NCBI GenBank assembly: GCA_024704175.1
Contig: CP085629.1
Location: forward strand, 6,014,001 to 6,078,000
Source of the DNA: Paenibacillus sp. P25
Lineage (GTDB): Bacteria > Bacillota > Bacilli > Paenibacillales > NBRC-103111
Reading direction: 5' to 3'
Length of the DNA: 64,000 nucleotides
Part shown: one piece after another, positions 18,215-27,765 of the stretch
How positions within the stretch are numbered: the stretch's first letter is position 1
How the letters are laid out: each line of letters starts with the position of its first letter
Notes under the pieces: model-generated
Told to the model about the DNA's origin: nothing
What the model saw: only the letters and a program-made list of their open reading frames with translations
Database searches by the model: none
Made by a program: the position numbers and the translations under genes

Positions 18215-19356
18215 TTAGCTTCCTCCCTGCTTCTTAACGATTCGCGGTACGGTGAACGTCAGCTCCGTCCCTTCTCCCGGCCGTGAGCGGAAGGCTAGCT
18301 TCCCCTCGATCAGCTCGAGCCGCTCTTTCATACCGAGCGGCCCGCGTCCGGAGGAAGCGTCGCTGCCCGCGCCTCCTGCACCGCTCCCCGCCCGTTATCC
18401 CGAACGGAAAGGCTGAGCCGGTCCGGCTCAGCCGTCAAGGTAACGATACACCGTGGAGCCCGGCTGTGCCTTACGACGTTCGTAACCGCTTCCCTAAGAC
18501 ACAGGCCGAGGATGTTCTGAATCAGCGGCGAAGCCTCTACCTCCCCGAAGGGGCCTTGTGCCTCCAGCTCGATACCCGCGGCGGCCAGAATTTGCCCGGC
18601 ATGGCGTATTTCGTCGCTGAGTGAAACGGCATTCATGCCGGATACCAGCTCCCGGACCTGCTTCAGGGCGGTACGGGCCGTCGTCTGGATATCCTTCACT
18701 TCCTGCACCGCACGCTCCGGATGTTTCGGAATCAGCTTCTCGGCCAGCTCGCTTTTCAACGTGATCAAGGACAGGGTGTGCCCGAGCGTATCGTGCAGGT
18801 CGCGGGAGATCCGCTCGCGCTCTTCATTCTGGACCAGGCGCGCGATTTCCTCGTTCGCCATATGCAGCTCAGCCTTAAGCTCCCTGGACCGCATCCCGGC
18901 CCGGATCATGAAGGGAAACACCAGCATAATCACCGCGGCGGGCAGCAAGCTGGTCCAATCGTTCCCATCCATCCGGCTCCATTCCAAGCCGAACACGACC
19001 GCGAAAAAGACGAGTAAGCTGGTAAATGCGGTCCAGAAGGACCTTGCCGAGCGCAGGAAGCCCATAAGCGGCGTTACATAAAAGCCCATGAACAGAAAAT
19101 AAATGCTGTACCGCAGGCAAAAAAAACCGATAATCCCAAGCAGCAGAAACACATAGACCACGCGAAGGGAACGGTCCGTATAGTAGCGCAAATAAATGAG
19201 GATGAACACCGCCAACAAAGGAAAGCCGATCCACATTTCGTGAACCGGTCGCCGGATGAGCGAATAAATGGGAAACGCGAGGTAAAAGAGCCATATCAGA
19301 TGTGCACGGCTCGGTTCGTTCGGAGCCTTCCCAGCCGAGGTTTTCCCCATGATCAT
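18215..19356 (-). CDS. yvfT: Sensor histidine kinase, DesK/YvfT family, one frame break
   Basis: Five to six membrane helices fill the first ~150 residues (LIWLFYLAFPIYSLI, FPLLAVFILIYLRYY, VVYVFLLLGIIGFFCL...). Then the HisKA_3 box ERERISRDLHDTLGHTLSLI carries the phosphorylated His, and an N box reads LREAVTNVVRHSRAP. A frame break near 18345 falls before the G box; restoring it gives GRGPLGMKERLELIEGKL and the stop at 18215. The ATG overlaps the permease stop by four bases. It probably senses the membrane or the ABC transporter's substrate and phosphorylates the downstream regulator. Confidence 0.87.
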
Positions 19357-20093
19357 ATCGCTTCCTGTCTCTTAATGATATATGAAGATAATACCATAAA
19401 GGCCGCGGCGTATGCAGCAAGGATCAGCGTCCCGGCTAAGCTCGGCGCAGTGCCGCTTAACAGCGACCATGCCCCTTGGCCGAACCGGTAGGAGGGCGAC
19501 CACAGCGCCAGCCGCTGCATCAGCTTCGGCATCGCTTCGACCGGTATCCACAGGCCCCCGAGCACCGACATGCCCATAAACAGGATTTGGGCGACCACCT
19601 GCACGAGCTCCAGGCTTTTGATCGTACCGATCAAGGTGCCCAGCGCGAGAAACGGGACGGCGCCAAGCCAAATCCAGAGGCCGCAGAACAGCCACTCCGT
19701 CCAGGGAAGATGAATGCCTTTGACCAGCGCGCCGATCAGGAACATCAGGAGAATCGTACCCAGATTCAGGATCGATTGCGCCGCGATTTTAGAAAAGATA
19801 TAGACGCCGTCCGGGAGCGGTGTAATCCGCAGCAAGCGGGTCCACCCCTGAGTACGTTCCTGCGCGAAACGGATGCTGATCGTGTTCAAGCCGCCGCCAA
19901 TCACCCCGAAGATGGTCATCGACATCAGATAGTACGCCTTCCACTCCATACCTCCGACCTGCATCTCATCGCCGTATACGCCGGTGAATATGAAGTAAAA
20001 GACGATCGGGAGCAGCACGGCCCCGAACAAAAACCGCCGGTTTCTTACCGTCCGCAGCGACTCCGCTTTACATTGTGCCAATAATGATCTCAT
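19353..20093 (-). CDS. yvfS: ABC-2 type transport permease (YvfS-like)
   Basis: Intact, 246 residues, six membrane helices. These include FLFGAVLLPIVFYFIFTGVYG near the start and WIWLGAVPFLALGTLIGTIKSL with LFMGMSVLGGLWIPVEAMP, a conserved ABC-2 exporter element. It begins three bases after the ATPase stop and overlaps the kinase start. It forms the membrane part of a two-component exporter with the ATPase 20097-21021. Related pairs export lipids, antibiotics or other toxic molecules; the cargo here is unknown. Confidence 0.88.
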   Translation of the reverse strand: MRSLLAQCKAESLRTVRNRRFLFGAVLLPIVFYFIFTGVYGDEMQVGGMEWKAYYLMSMTIFGVIGGGLNTISIRFAQERTQGWTRLLRITPLPDGVYIFSKIAAQSILNLGTILLMFLIGALVKGIHLPWTEWLFCGLWIWLGAVPFLALGTLIGTIKSLELVQVVAQILFMGMSVLGGLWIPVEAMPKLMQRLALWSPSYRFGQGAWSLLSGTAPSLAGTLILAAYAAAFMVLSSYIIKRQEAI

Positions 20094-20096
20094 CGC

Positions 20097-21021
20097 TTAT
20101 CTTCCTCCCGCGCCTGCCCGCAGCGGTGCCGGGCTGTCTTCTTGAACCAAGTGCCGGAACGCTTCTTCCAGGCCGCCGCCGTGAACCTCGATATCCCGGA
20201 TATCCGCCTCCATCCGGATCAGCTCCCGGAGCGACCGGTCGGTATCGGCGCTGAACAGCTTCACCCGGCGCCCGCTCCAGCTGGCGTCGGTTACCCCCGG
20301 CAAGGCCCGCACCAGCTGCGGGGTCACACCCGGCCCTGCGGTAAACGACAGGATCTTCCCGCTGGTAGACGCCTTCACTTCCGCCGGCGTGCCGTCGGCG
20401 ATCAGCCGGCCCTTGTTGATCACGACGACCCGGTCGGCCAAGCTGTCGGCCTCTTCCAAATAATGCGTCGTCAAGATCAGCGTCCGCCCGGTACCTGCCA
20501 GCGCCCGTACCGTCTCCCAGAAGAGCCGCCGCGAAGTGACGTCCATCCCGACCGTCGGCTCGTCGAGGAACAGGACGGACGGGTCGCCCGCCAGCGCCAG
20601 AGCGAAGTCGAGCCTTCGCCGCTGGCCGCCGGATAAGGAGGTGGCGAGTTTGCCACTCTCCTCCTCCAGCCCGGAGATGCGAAGCAGACGCTCCAGCGGC
20701 AAGGGCTTCTCGTAATAGCCGCGGAACAGCTCGATGATCTCGCCCACCTGAAGCCGGTCGATCATGCTGACCTCCTGCAGCATCGCGCCCAGCCGGTCTG
20801 CGGATGCCCCAGTCGCGCGGATCGCCGCCCAGCAGACGGACGGTCCCGCCGGTCGGCCGGATAAGGCCCAGCATCATCGAGACCGTCGTCGTCTTGCCTG
20901 CCCCGTTCGGTCCGAGCAGCGCAACCACGTCGCCCTCTTCAATATTCAGGCTGATTTCATCCACCGCCCGCTTGCCCTTAAACTCTTTGCTTACCCGATC
21001 CAGCGCAATCGCTGTTTTCAT
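20097..21021 (-). CDS. yvfR: ABC transporter ATPase (YvfR-like), one frame break
   Basis: Start ATG 21021 follows GAGGTGAGG. Walker A GPNGAGKTTTVSM, signature LSGGQRRRLDFALALAG, Walker B VLFLDEPTVGMD and H-loop LILTTHYLEEAD are all present. The frame breaks near 20795 between GIRR and the Q-loop region MLQEVSM. The C-terminal 80 residues are the accessory region usual for ABC-2 drug-export ATPases. It is the first gene of the yvfRSTU-like operon. Residues needed for ATP hydrolysis are intact, so with the base restored it should be functional. Confidence 0.88.
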
Positions 21022-21106
21022 GTTCAACCTCACCTCGGCCTTGTTTTCTTAACTTTAGCGTACCTTTTTCGGCGGAGGCGGGGTATTCATGATTGTCATT
21101 CTTTTC

Positions 21107-21124
21107 ATATGACATTTGTCATAT
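21107..21124. promoter_or_regulatory. Palindrome upstream of the yvfR-like operon
   Basis: ATATGACATTTGTCATAT is a palindrome apart from its central bases, 86 bases upstream of the ATPase start. A further TTGTCAT half site lies at 21093-21099. LuxR-type regulators of the DesR/LiaR class bind such GACA/TGTC repeats, so it is the best candidate target for the operon's own response regulator. Confidence 0.5.
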
Positions 21125-21148
21125 CGGGGAGGGGCCGGGCCGGCACGA

Positions 21149-21748
21149 TCAAAAGCCTGTCGTCTGGGCAAGACCCATCCGCATCCGCATGGACATGAGT
21201 GCCATTTCCCGCGGCGTCTGGACCATGCCGGTATCAAACCAATGCTGGAGAAGCCCGATATTGGCCGATATGATGTAGCTGATAAAGAAATCCCGGGGAA
21301 TGGGTATGTCGGCATCTTTGGCCTGGAGCAGCGCTTCGTTGTTCTGAAACAGCTCTCTCATCAGCTCCTTCAGCTTGGCCGGGAAGGCGGGATCGCCCTT
21401 GGGACCCAGAATGGTATGGAAATACACGGCGTTGTCCGCATAGTATTCGAACATGCGAATGGCGGACGGATGCGGCTCTTCGAGCCAATGGCGCTTCTGG
21501 AAATCGAGGGGGCTTACCTGCGCCGCGATGTCGCGAATGCCCTGCAGCATTTCTTCCTGGCTCTGCTCGAGCAGATCGTAGATGTCCCGGTAATGCAAAT
21601 AAAACGTGCCCCGGTACAGCCCCGCCTTCTCCGTCAATTCCCGTACCGTGATGCCTTCAAGACCCTTCTCGCGGATTAGCTCCATCAGCGCATCCCTCAG
21701 CATTTTGCGGGTTCTTACCACCCTGGGATCCGTTCGGTTATTTGCCAT
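21149..21748 (-). CDS. TetR/AcrR-family regulator
   Basis: Intact, 199 residues. HTH: ALMELIREKGLEGITVRELTEKAGLYRGTFYLHYRDIYDLLEQ. The long C-terminal domain has the FISYIISANIGLLQHWFDTG segment of the TetR_C_8/DhaS-like group. It is divergent from the DHA2 exporter at 21931 with 182 bases between, and the palindrome at 21876-21892 lies in that gap. The simplest reading is that it represses the exporter until a drug or metabolite binds. Confidence 0.88.
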   Translation of the reverse strand: MANNRTDPRVVRTRKMLRDALMELIREKGLEGITVRELTEKAGLYRGTFYLHYRDIYDLLEQSQEEMLQGIRDIAAQVSPLDFQKRHWLEEPHPSAIRMFEYYADNAVYFHTILGPKGDPAFPAKLKELMRELFQNNEALLQAKDADIPIPRDFFISYIISANIGLLQHWFDTGMVQTPREMALMSMRMRMGLAQTTGF

Positions 21749-21875
21749 GGTATCCTGCGCCCCCTGTTTTATTAAAATTATTCGAACAAATCATCACCAT
21801 GAGCGGAAAATGGTGCTTACTGCACACCGGCCGCCAATCTGGCCATTGCCCAAGCGGCGCTTCCCTCCTATCATA

Positions 21876-21892
21876 ATAAACATCACGTTTAT
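21876..21892. promoter_or_regulatory. Candidate TetR operator for the DHA2 exporter
   Basis: ATAAAC-ATCAC-GTTTAT is a palindrome with perfect six-base arms, 39 bases upstream of the exporter's ATG in the divergent intergenic region. Confidence 0.5.
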
Positions 21893-21930
21893 AAATCAAC
21901 ATGCTGTTCATTATGAAGGAGGTCATTTTT

Positions 21931-23378
21931 ATGTCGACTCAGCCAGCTTCGGAATCGCCGCATGCATTGAAATCCATCCTCGGGCCGCTTCTCGCCATCA
22001 TTGCCGGGATGTTCATGATCATTCTCGACAATACGGTGGTCAATGTAGCTCTCTCCGGATGGGTCCGCGAATTCAACACCTCGCTGGCCGCCATTCAATG
22101 GGCCATAACGGGGTACTCGCTGACGCTGGCCGCCGTCATTCCGCTGGCCGGATGGATGGCGGACCGGTTCGGAGCGAAGCGCATCTTTATTAGTTGTCTC
22201 GGGTTGTTTACGATCGGATCCGTCTTGTGCGGGATATCGGCTTCCCCGTCCGAGCTCATTGCCAGCCGGATCCTTCAAGGTCTTGGGGGAGGGATGGTCT
22301 CTCCCATCGGGATGTCCTTGGTTTTTCGGCTTGCGCCTCCCGGGCGCAAAGGCACCGTCATGGGGATGATGGGGATCCCCATGCTGCTCGCTCCGGCCTT
22401 GGGACCGGCCTTATCCGGGTGGCTCATCGAGTACTGGTCGTGGCACGCCATCTTCCTGATCAACCTGCCGGTGGGAATTGCCGCTATGGTTCTGGGCATA
22501 AGATTCCTTCCCCTTTCGAACGCCAAACCGTCCCGCCGCTTGATCTGCCCGGCCTTCTGCTGGCGCCTCTTGCCTTCGCTGCGCTGGTCTACGCCGTTCA
22601 TGAAGGGGGAGAGAGCTTCCCGTCGACGGGAGCCGCAGCAGGCTTGTTGGCGGGCGGCGCTGCGCTTCTGCTGCTTATCATCAGCGAACTCCGGCAAAAG
22701 CGGCCCCTGCTGGAGCTTCGGGTATTCGGATCGCCGGACTTTACGAAAGGAGTCGTTCTTGCGTGGATCGCCCAAATCGCCATGTTCGGCACCCTTCTGC
22801 TGATCCCGCTCTTCCTGCAGCAGGTGAAAGGGTACGGCTCCTTGATGACCGGACTCCTGATGCTTCCGCATGCCATAGCCTCGGGGATCTTGACGCTTCT
22901 GGCCGGACGTTTATTCGATAAAACGGGCGCCCGCCCGCTCGTGATCACGGGCCTCGGCCTTATTACCGCCGGCCTGCTCGTGCTCTCGCACATGACGGCC
23001 GGCGACGGACCGGCAATGATCGTTATCCCGCTTCTGCTGCTGGGCACGGGGATGGGGCTCGCGACGATGACGCTGAACACTCATGTGCTGCAGACGGTTC
23101 CAGGGCCTCTCGTCGGGCGGGTGGTGCCAATGACGATGGCGGTCCAGCAGGTGATGCTGTCGGTCGCAGTGGCGGGGCTTTCCGGCTATGTCACGATGAG
23201 AACCCGGCATGATCTGCCGTCGGCTCAACATGGGACGGATGCTTCGATGTCCGCCTTTGGCGATACGTTCCTGCTCTGTGCCTGCATTGCCGCCATCGGC
23301 GTGCTGGCCGGCTTCCTGCTGCGGAGGGCCGGCGGGACTTTCCGGGAGGATAAGAACGCCGCCAGGCCCGGACAGTAG
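21931..23378 (+). CDS. MFS drug exporter, DHA2 (EmrB/QacA) family, one frame break
   Basis: ATG 21931 follows AAGGAGGT. Helix 1 has MIILDNTVVNVALSGW (the DHA2 motif D1, LDxTvvNvALP). Then come SSLAAIQWAITGYSLTLAAVIPLAGWMADRFGAKRIF-type motif A and RILQGLGGGMVSPIGM. Fourteen helices in total. The frame breaks near 22535; the C-terminal part resumes LDLPGLLLAPLAFAALVY and ends with a short polar tail at 23378. About 480 residues. It probably exports amphipathic drugs by proton antiport under control of the divergent TetR. Confidence 0.87.
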
Positions 23379-23405
23379 AAGCACGGCGACGGTTCGGGAA
23401 TAGCA

Positions 23406-23431
23406 GCTGCGCCGTCCTTGTCTTGCAAGGA
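23406..23431. repeat. Third copy of the 26-bp hairpin repeat
   Basis: GCTGCGCCGTCCTTGTCTTG continued by CAAGGA; differs from the copy at 15644-15669 by one base. It lies between the exporter stop and its terminator. Confidence 0.65.
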
Positions 23432-23451
23432 TCAGCACCTTCCTACCCACG

Positions 23452-23486
23452 AAAAAGCCCTAAACTCCAACTGGAGCTTAGGGCCT
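23452..23486. terminator. Bidirectional terminator
   Basis: Arms GCCCTAAACTCC / GGAGCTTAGGGC with AAAAA in front and TTC behind, between the convergent exporter and GIY-YIG genes. Confidence 0.75.
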
Positions 23487-23502
23487 TCATTGTCCTATGA
23501 GC

Positions 23503-24608
23503 TTAAGTATAAGTTCGTTCATGCGTCATGCGGTATTCGTAATTGTCCTTGCATAGCTGCAGCAGATCGTACTTCAGGCCGCGTCTTGGCAGCGTAATCT
23601 TGATCCGCTTCGCGCCCTTGACGCGCAGCGCCGCCTGAACCCGGCGCAGGTCGCCGATGCGGCTCACGATGAGCTCGTCCGGCCGCTGGTCCCGGTAGCG
23701 GGAGACGATGAAGCGGTCGCAGGCCGCCTCCCCCCCCCCCCGGGTCCAGCGGCAAGAACTCAAAGTCCCGCAGCATGCCTTCCTGCACCTTGGCCAGCAG
23801 CACCCGGTCTTCGCCGAAGTACAGCACATCCTGATCCAGGGTGCTCTCCCGGTCCACGATCTGCTTCTCCGGCATGCGCTCCAGAATCCGGATATGCCGC
23901 AGCATGTTATCCGCCTTCTCGTATTCGAGCCGCTCCGCGTAATATTCCATCTTGGCGTACATCGCGGCGACCAGGTCCTCCGGCCGGTTCATCAGCAGAT
24001 CGGCCGCCTGCCGCGCCGTCTCCCGGTATTCCTCCTCCGGGATCATGCCTTCGCAGACGCCGCTGCATCTGCCGATATGGTACAAGAGGCATACCCGCTT
24101 CGGCAGGGTGACGCAGGTACGCTGACCGGTAATGGTCGGCTACGAACTCCATCACCGCATCCCGGAAGCGGCCGCTGATATAGGGGCCGAAGCGCTTTTC
24201 TTTCCCGGACGGTTCGGGGCCCGCATTCGGGCGGTCCGCGCCTGACCTTCGGTCGCGGTAGAACACTTCCAGCCTCGGAAGACGCTCGGACGTCATCTGC
24301 AAATAAGCATAGCCGCTGTTATCCCGCTTTAATGCGCGGTTGTAGGGAGGCTTGTGGATTTTGATCAGATTATTCTCCAGCATCAGGCTCTCCGCCTCGT
24401 TATTGACGAGCACCACCTCGATCGAGGCGATTTCCTGCACCATCTGCTGGATTCGCTTCCTCTGATCCCGCCGCTGGAAATACGACCGGAGCCGGCTGCG
24501 CAAATTTTTGGACTTGCCGACGTAAAGGATCCGCCCTGCGGCATCCTTCATGATATAGCGACCGGGGCGCTCAGGGTAATCCCCGGCTTGAAATTCAAAT
24601 GAAGCCAA
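23503..24608 (-). CDS. Stand-alone UvrC-N-like GIY-YIG nuclease with UVR motif, two frame breaks
   Basis: I place the start at TTG 24608, nine bases after AGGAGGG. Residues 8-85 form the GIY-YIG domain as in UvrC: YPERPGRYIMKDAAGRILYVGKSKNLRSRLRSYF and IEVVLVNNEAESLMLENNLIKIHKPPYN. FGPYISGRFRD follows, then the Cys-rich LLYHIGRCSGVCEG and the UVR-like MEYYAERLEYEKADNMLRHI. Breaks near 24125 and in a 12-base C run at 23730-23741. The protein ends after about 370 residues, without UvrC's C-terminal RNase-H-type nuclease and HhH domains. It therefore resembles Cho/UvrC-N paralogues that make only the 3' incision. Role in repair is inferred. Confidence 0.78.
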
Positions 24609-24813
24609 ATTTAATTCCCTCCTGCTTCCTGCGGCCAAAACCAAAGCGACGGACAGCACAAGAACGAACGCAGGTTCGCACTGCTTTTATTGTACGACGA
24701 ATGTCCGCCATATTCAATGCGCCTGAGGCCGCTTTTCCGCAAATATCGAATGAGTTGCCGGGTTCTCACATACGATTTACAGTAAAGATGAAGCGGTAAA
24801 AGGAGCGGACGCC

Positions 24814-25642
24814 ATGGGGTACTACGTTCAGGCCGACAGGGGTGTGAAGCTTTATGTCGAGGATGTCGGCACAGGGGTGCCCGTCGTCTTCATTCACGGA
24901 TGGCCTGTGAACCACCGGATGTTCGAATACCAGGTCTCGCAGCTACCGAAATACGGGTACCGCTGCATCCAAATCGACCTGCGGGGCTTCGGCCGATCCG
25001 ACCGCCCCTGGACGGGATATTCCTATAACCGGCTCGCCGACGATATCCGGAGCGTGATCGACGCGCTTCAGCTTGACCGGGTCCGGCTCGCCGGCTTCTC
25101 GGTGGGAGGGGCCGTCGCCATCCGGTACATGAGCCGCCATGCGGGGCATAAGGTTGCGCAGCGCTGCTGCTGTTCGGCGCGGCAAGCCCGGTATTCACGA
25201 GACGGCAGGATTTCCCGTACGGGTTGAGCAAGGAAGAGGTCAACGCGCTCCTCATCGCAGGTGATCAAGACCGGCCGCTCATGCTGGAGAACTTCGGCAA
25301 GATGTTTTTCGCCCACAAAGTGAGCGCCCCCTTCGCGGACTGGTTCCGCGGGCTCGGCCTCAGCGCCTCTTCCCACGCCACCTCAGCCGTGCTCATCTCG
25401 CTCCGGGACGAGGATTTGCGGCCCGACCTGCCGCGGATCCATACGCCTACCGCGATCTTTCACGGCGCATTGGACCGGATCTGCCCTTTTCCGCTGGCGC
25501 AGCTTACGCATCAAGGAATCGCCGGGTCTACACTGACCCGTTTCGAGCAGAGCGGCCACGGGCTGTTTTATGATGAGCTGGCCAAGTTTAACCGAAGCTT
25601 CCTAGAGGTCCTGCATTCATTCCGGGCCCCGGGGAGCCGTAA
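24814..25642 (+). CDS. Alpha/beta hydrolase, two frame breaks
   Basis: ATG 24814 follows AGGAGCGGAC. HG oxyanion motif VFIHGWPVN, nucleophile elbow LAGFSVGGAVAI (GxSxG), Asp in FHGALDRICPF and His in EQSGHGLFYDEL complete the triad. The frame breaks near 25165. At the end, GGGG at 25631-25634 seems one G short: with it the protein stops at TAA 25640-25642. As written the frame runs on into the next gene, creating a false fusion. Similar to non-heme haloperoxidase/arylesterase-type hydrolases. Substrate unknown. Confidence 0.83.
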
Positions 25643-25655
25643 GGAGGGAGAGCGT

Positions 25656-26942
25656 ATGCAAATTCATGTGATTCAGCCGGGCCAAACGCTGTATCAGCTG
25701 TCCCAGGCCTACGGAGTCATGGTCAAAACCATTGCCGAAGCCAATGAGCTGGATACGACGGAAACCCTCGTCGTCGGCCAGGCGATCGTCATACCGATCA
25801 CCGGGCAGTATTACTGGGTAAGGCCGGGTGATACCTTGCCACGGATCGCCCAAGCCTACGGGATTCCCGCGGCAAGGCTCGCGGAAGTCAATCAAATCGC
25901 TGTGGACCAGCCGCTCACGGCAGGAACCCGGCTCTATATCCCCCCGCATCCCCACCGCACCGCCGAAGTCAACGCCTATATCGAGCCCCGGCGGAAGGAA
26001 GTGACGCCAGGCTTGACCCGTGCCGCCGAGGAAGCCGCCCCGCATCTGACTTATCTGGCTCCCTTCAGCTTCAGGATCAACCGGGACGGCTCCTTGCAGG
26101 CTCCGCCGCTGGGCCGTTTCCGCGAAATCGCCGAACGGCACGGCGTCACCTTGATGATGGTCGTCACCAACCTGGAGAAGGACCAGTTCAGCGCCGAATT
26201 GGGCGAAGCGATTCTGACGAACGAAGCGCTGCAGAACACGCCGCTGGACAACATTGTGCGGACGGCTAGACAGTTCGGCTTGGGGGACATTCATTTGGAT
26301 ATCGAGCACCTGCGGCCGGAGGACCGGGAGGCGTATAACCGCTTTTTGCGAAAAGCTTCCGAGCGGTTCCACGCCCAGGGCTTCCTGATGTCGACGGCCC
26401 TGGCTCCCAAGACCAGCGCGGCTCAAACCGGCGCCTGGTACACGGCGCATGATTACCGGGCGCATGGCGAGGTTTCCGATTTTGTCGTGATCATGACGTA
26501 CGAATGGGGGTTCAGCGGCGGCCCGCCCATGCCCGTATCCCCGATCGGCCCCGTCCGCAGGGTGCTGGAGTATGCGCTCAGCGAAATGCCGGCGTCCAAG
26601 ATCATGATGGGGCAAAATTTATACGGCTACGACTGGACCCTGCCGTACGTGCCGGGAGGCCCCTTCGCCAAGGCCGTCAGCCCGCAGGCGGCGATCGATC
26701 TCGCGCGGAGGCATAACGCCGCCATCGAATACGACACGCAGGCGCAGGCGCCCCATTTCCGTTACCGGGACCGGCAGGGCAAGTCGCACATCGTCTGGTT
26801 TGAGGACGCCCGGTCGATCCAGGCCAAATTCAATCTGATCAAAGAGCTCGGCCTGCGGGGAATCAGCTACTGGAAGCTCGGCCTCAGCTTTCCGCAGAAT
26901 TGGTCGCTGCTGGAGGATAACTTCCGGGTGGTGAAGCGGTAG
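25656..26942 (+). CDS. sleL: LysM-GH18 spore cortex-lytic enzyme (SleL/YaaH type)
   Basis: Intact from ATG 25656 (AAGGAGGG upstream), 428 residues. Two LysM domains: residues 2-46 (IHVIQPGQTLYQLSQAYGV) and 51-95 (YYWVRPGDTLPRIAQAYGI). Then a GH18 barrel from about residue 130, with the catalytic-strand motif DIHLDIEHL (acid Glu in the DxE position), FVVIMTYEWG, SKIMMGQNLYGYDW and GISYWKLGLSFPQ. SleL hydrolyses cortex fragments between N-acetylglucosamine and muramic-delta-lactam during germination. LysM domains hold it on peptidoglycan. There is no signal peptide, as in SleL. Only 13 bases separate it from the hydrolase stop, so they are probably one operon. Confidence 0.9.
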   Translation: MQIHVIQPGQTLYQLSQAYGVMVKTIAEANELDTTETLVVGQAIVIPITGQYYWVRPGDTLPRIAQAYGIPAARLAEVNQIAVDQPLTAGTRLYIPPHPHRTAEVNAYIEPRRKEVTPGLTRAAEEAAPHLTYLAPFSFRINRDGSLQAPPLGRFREIAERHGVTLMMVVTNLEKDQFSAELGEAILTNEALQNTPLDNIVRTARQFGLGDIHLDIEHLRPEDREAYNRFLRKASERFHAQGFLMSTALAPKTSAAQTGAWYTAHDYRAHGEVSDFVVIMTYEWGFSGGPPMPVSPIGPVRRVLEYALSEMPASKIMMGQNLYGYDWTLPYVPGGPFAKAVSPQAAIDLARRHNAAIEYDTQAQAPHFRYRDRQGKSHIVWFEDARSIQAKFNLIKELGLRGISYWKLGLSFPQNWSLLEDNFRVVKR

Positions 26943-26986
26943 CCGCGGAACAGGTTCGAGGGCCCGGGATGAACCCCGGCCCTCGT

Positions 26987-27538
26987 TTAATCGGCGGGGA
27001 TGAACCGCCATAAGAGCTCCGTAGCCTTCGTGATGCCGATGCGCGGAGTTGCCCGGATCGGCCCCGTATAAGCGTGCCGCTCCAGGATGAAATCGGCTTC
27101 CGGGTCGCCGATCAGATCATCCCCGTTCCGGCTCCCGTCGATCCCGAGCGCTTGCGCCAGCTTACCCGGGCCGTTCAGAAGCGACCGGTCCGGCACCCCC
27201 GGCCGGTTCGCTCGCAGCAGCTCCAGCCCCTCCAAAGGCTCCGCCGCCCGCAGCAGCACGGCCCCCACTTCGCCCGGCCGGTGGGCGACAACGTTCATGC
27301 AGTAATGCATGCCGTAGATCAAATAAACATAAAGACGGCCGACCTCGCCGAACATCGGTTCATTTCTCGCCGTCTTCCCGCGGTGTGCGTGACTGGCCGG
27401 ATCGTCGCCGCCCCGGTAGGCCTCCGTCTCCGTGATCCGCACCCGCATCACGCCTTGCGCCGTCCGGCGTACCAGGTGGCGACCGATCAGCTGCTCCGCC
27501 GCTTTTACCGTATCCTCTTCCAGGAACGCCCATTCCAT
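26987..27538 (-). CDS. DNA-3-methyladenine glycosylase, AAG/MPG family
   Basis: Intact, 183 residues from ATG 27538 (GTG 27547 is a less likely start; AAAGGA suits the ATG). Family landmarks: AAEQLIGRHLVRR, RITETEAYRGGDDPASHAHRGKTARNEPMFG with the catalytic Glu in TEAY, GRLYVYLIYGMHYCMNVV with the intercalating Tyr region, and LLNGPGKLAQALGI. It excises alkylated and deaminated purines (3-methyladenine, hypoxanthine) as a monofunctional glycosylase. It is a single gene, convergent with the sleL-like gene with a 44-base gap. Confidence 0.93.
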   Translation of the reverse strand: MEWAFLEEDTVKAAEQLIGRHLVRRTAQGVMRVRITETEAYRGGDDPASHAHRGKTARNEPMFGEVGRLYVYLIYGMHYCMNVVAHRPGEVGAVLLRAAEPLEGLELLRANRPGVPDRSLLNGPGKLAQALGIDGSRNGDDLIGDPEADFILERHAYTGPIRATPRIGITKATELLWRFIPAD

Positions 27539-27765
27539 TGCGCGCACCGTCCTTTCGGTTTAAACCTTTGGAGTTCTGTTTGGAGGAGATTTCCATTGCA
27601 TCCAGCTCCCCGTTTTTCCATTATTCAACAATCGCCTGCCGGTCATACGTTCACACTTTGTTCGGTTCATCGCGGAAGGCCGGCCGGTTGGGATACTTCT
27701 CAAGGTACCCTCGAATCAATAATGTCCAACTGAACGGGATTTGTACATTCCCTACAATCAGCATT

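Noticed and set aside
23730..23741. Phase-variable contingency tract
   Set aside because: A 12-C run is suggestive, but the window is full of homopolymer indels and the host gene is a repair-type enzyme, not a surface gene. An assembly fault is simpler. Kept only as a low-interest finding.
27538..27765. N-terminal extension of the GyrI-like protein
   Set aside because: The frame is open, but it overlaps the divergent AAG gene start, has no SD and does not resemble an HTH or other domain.
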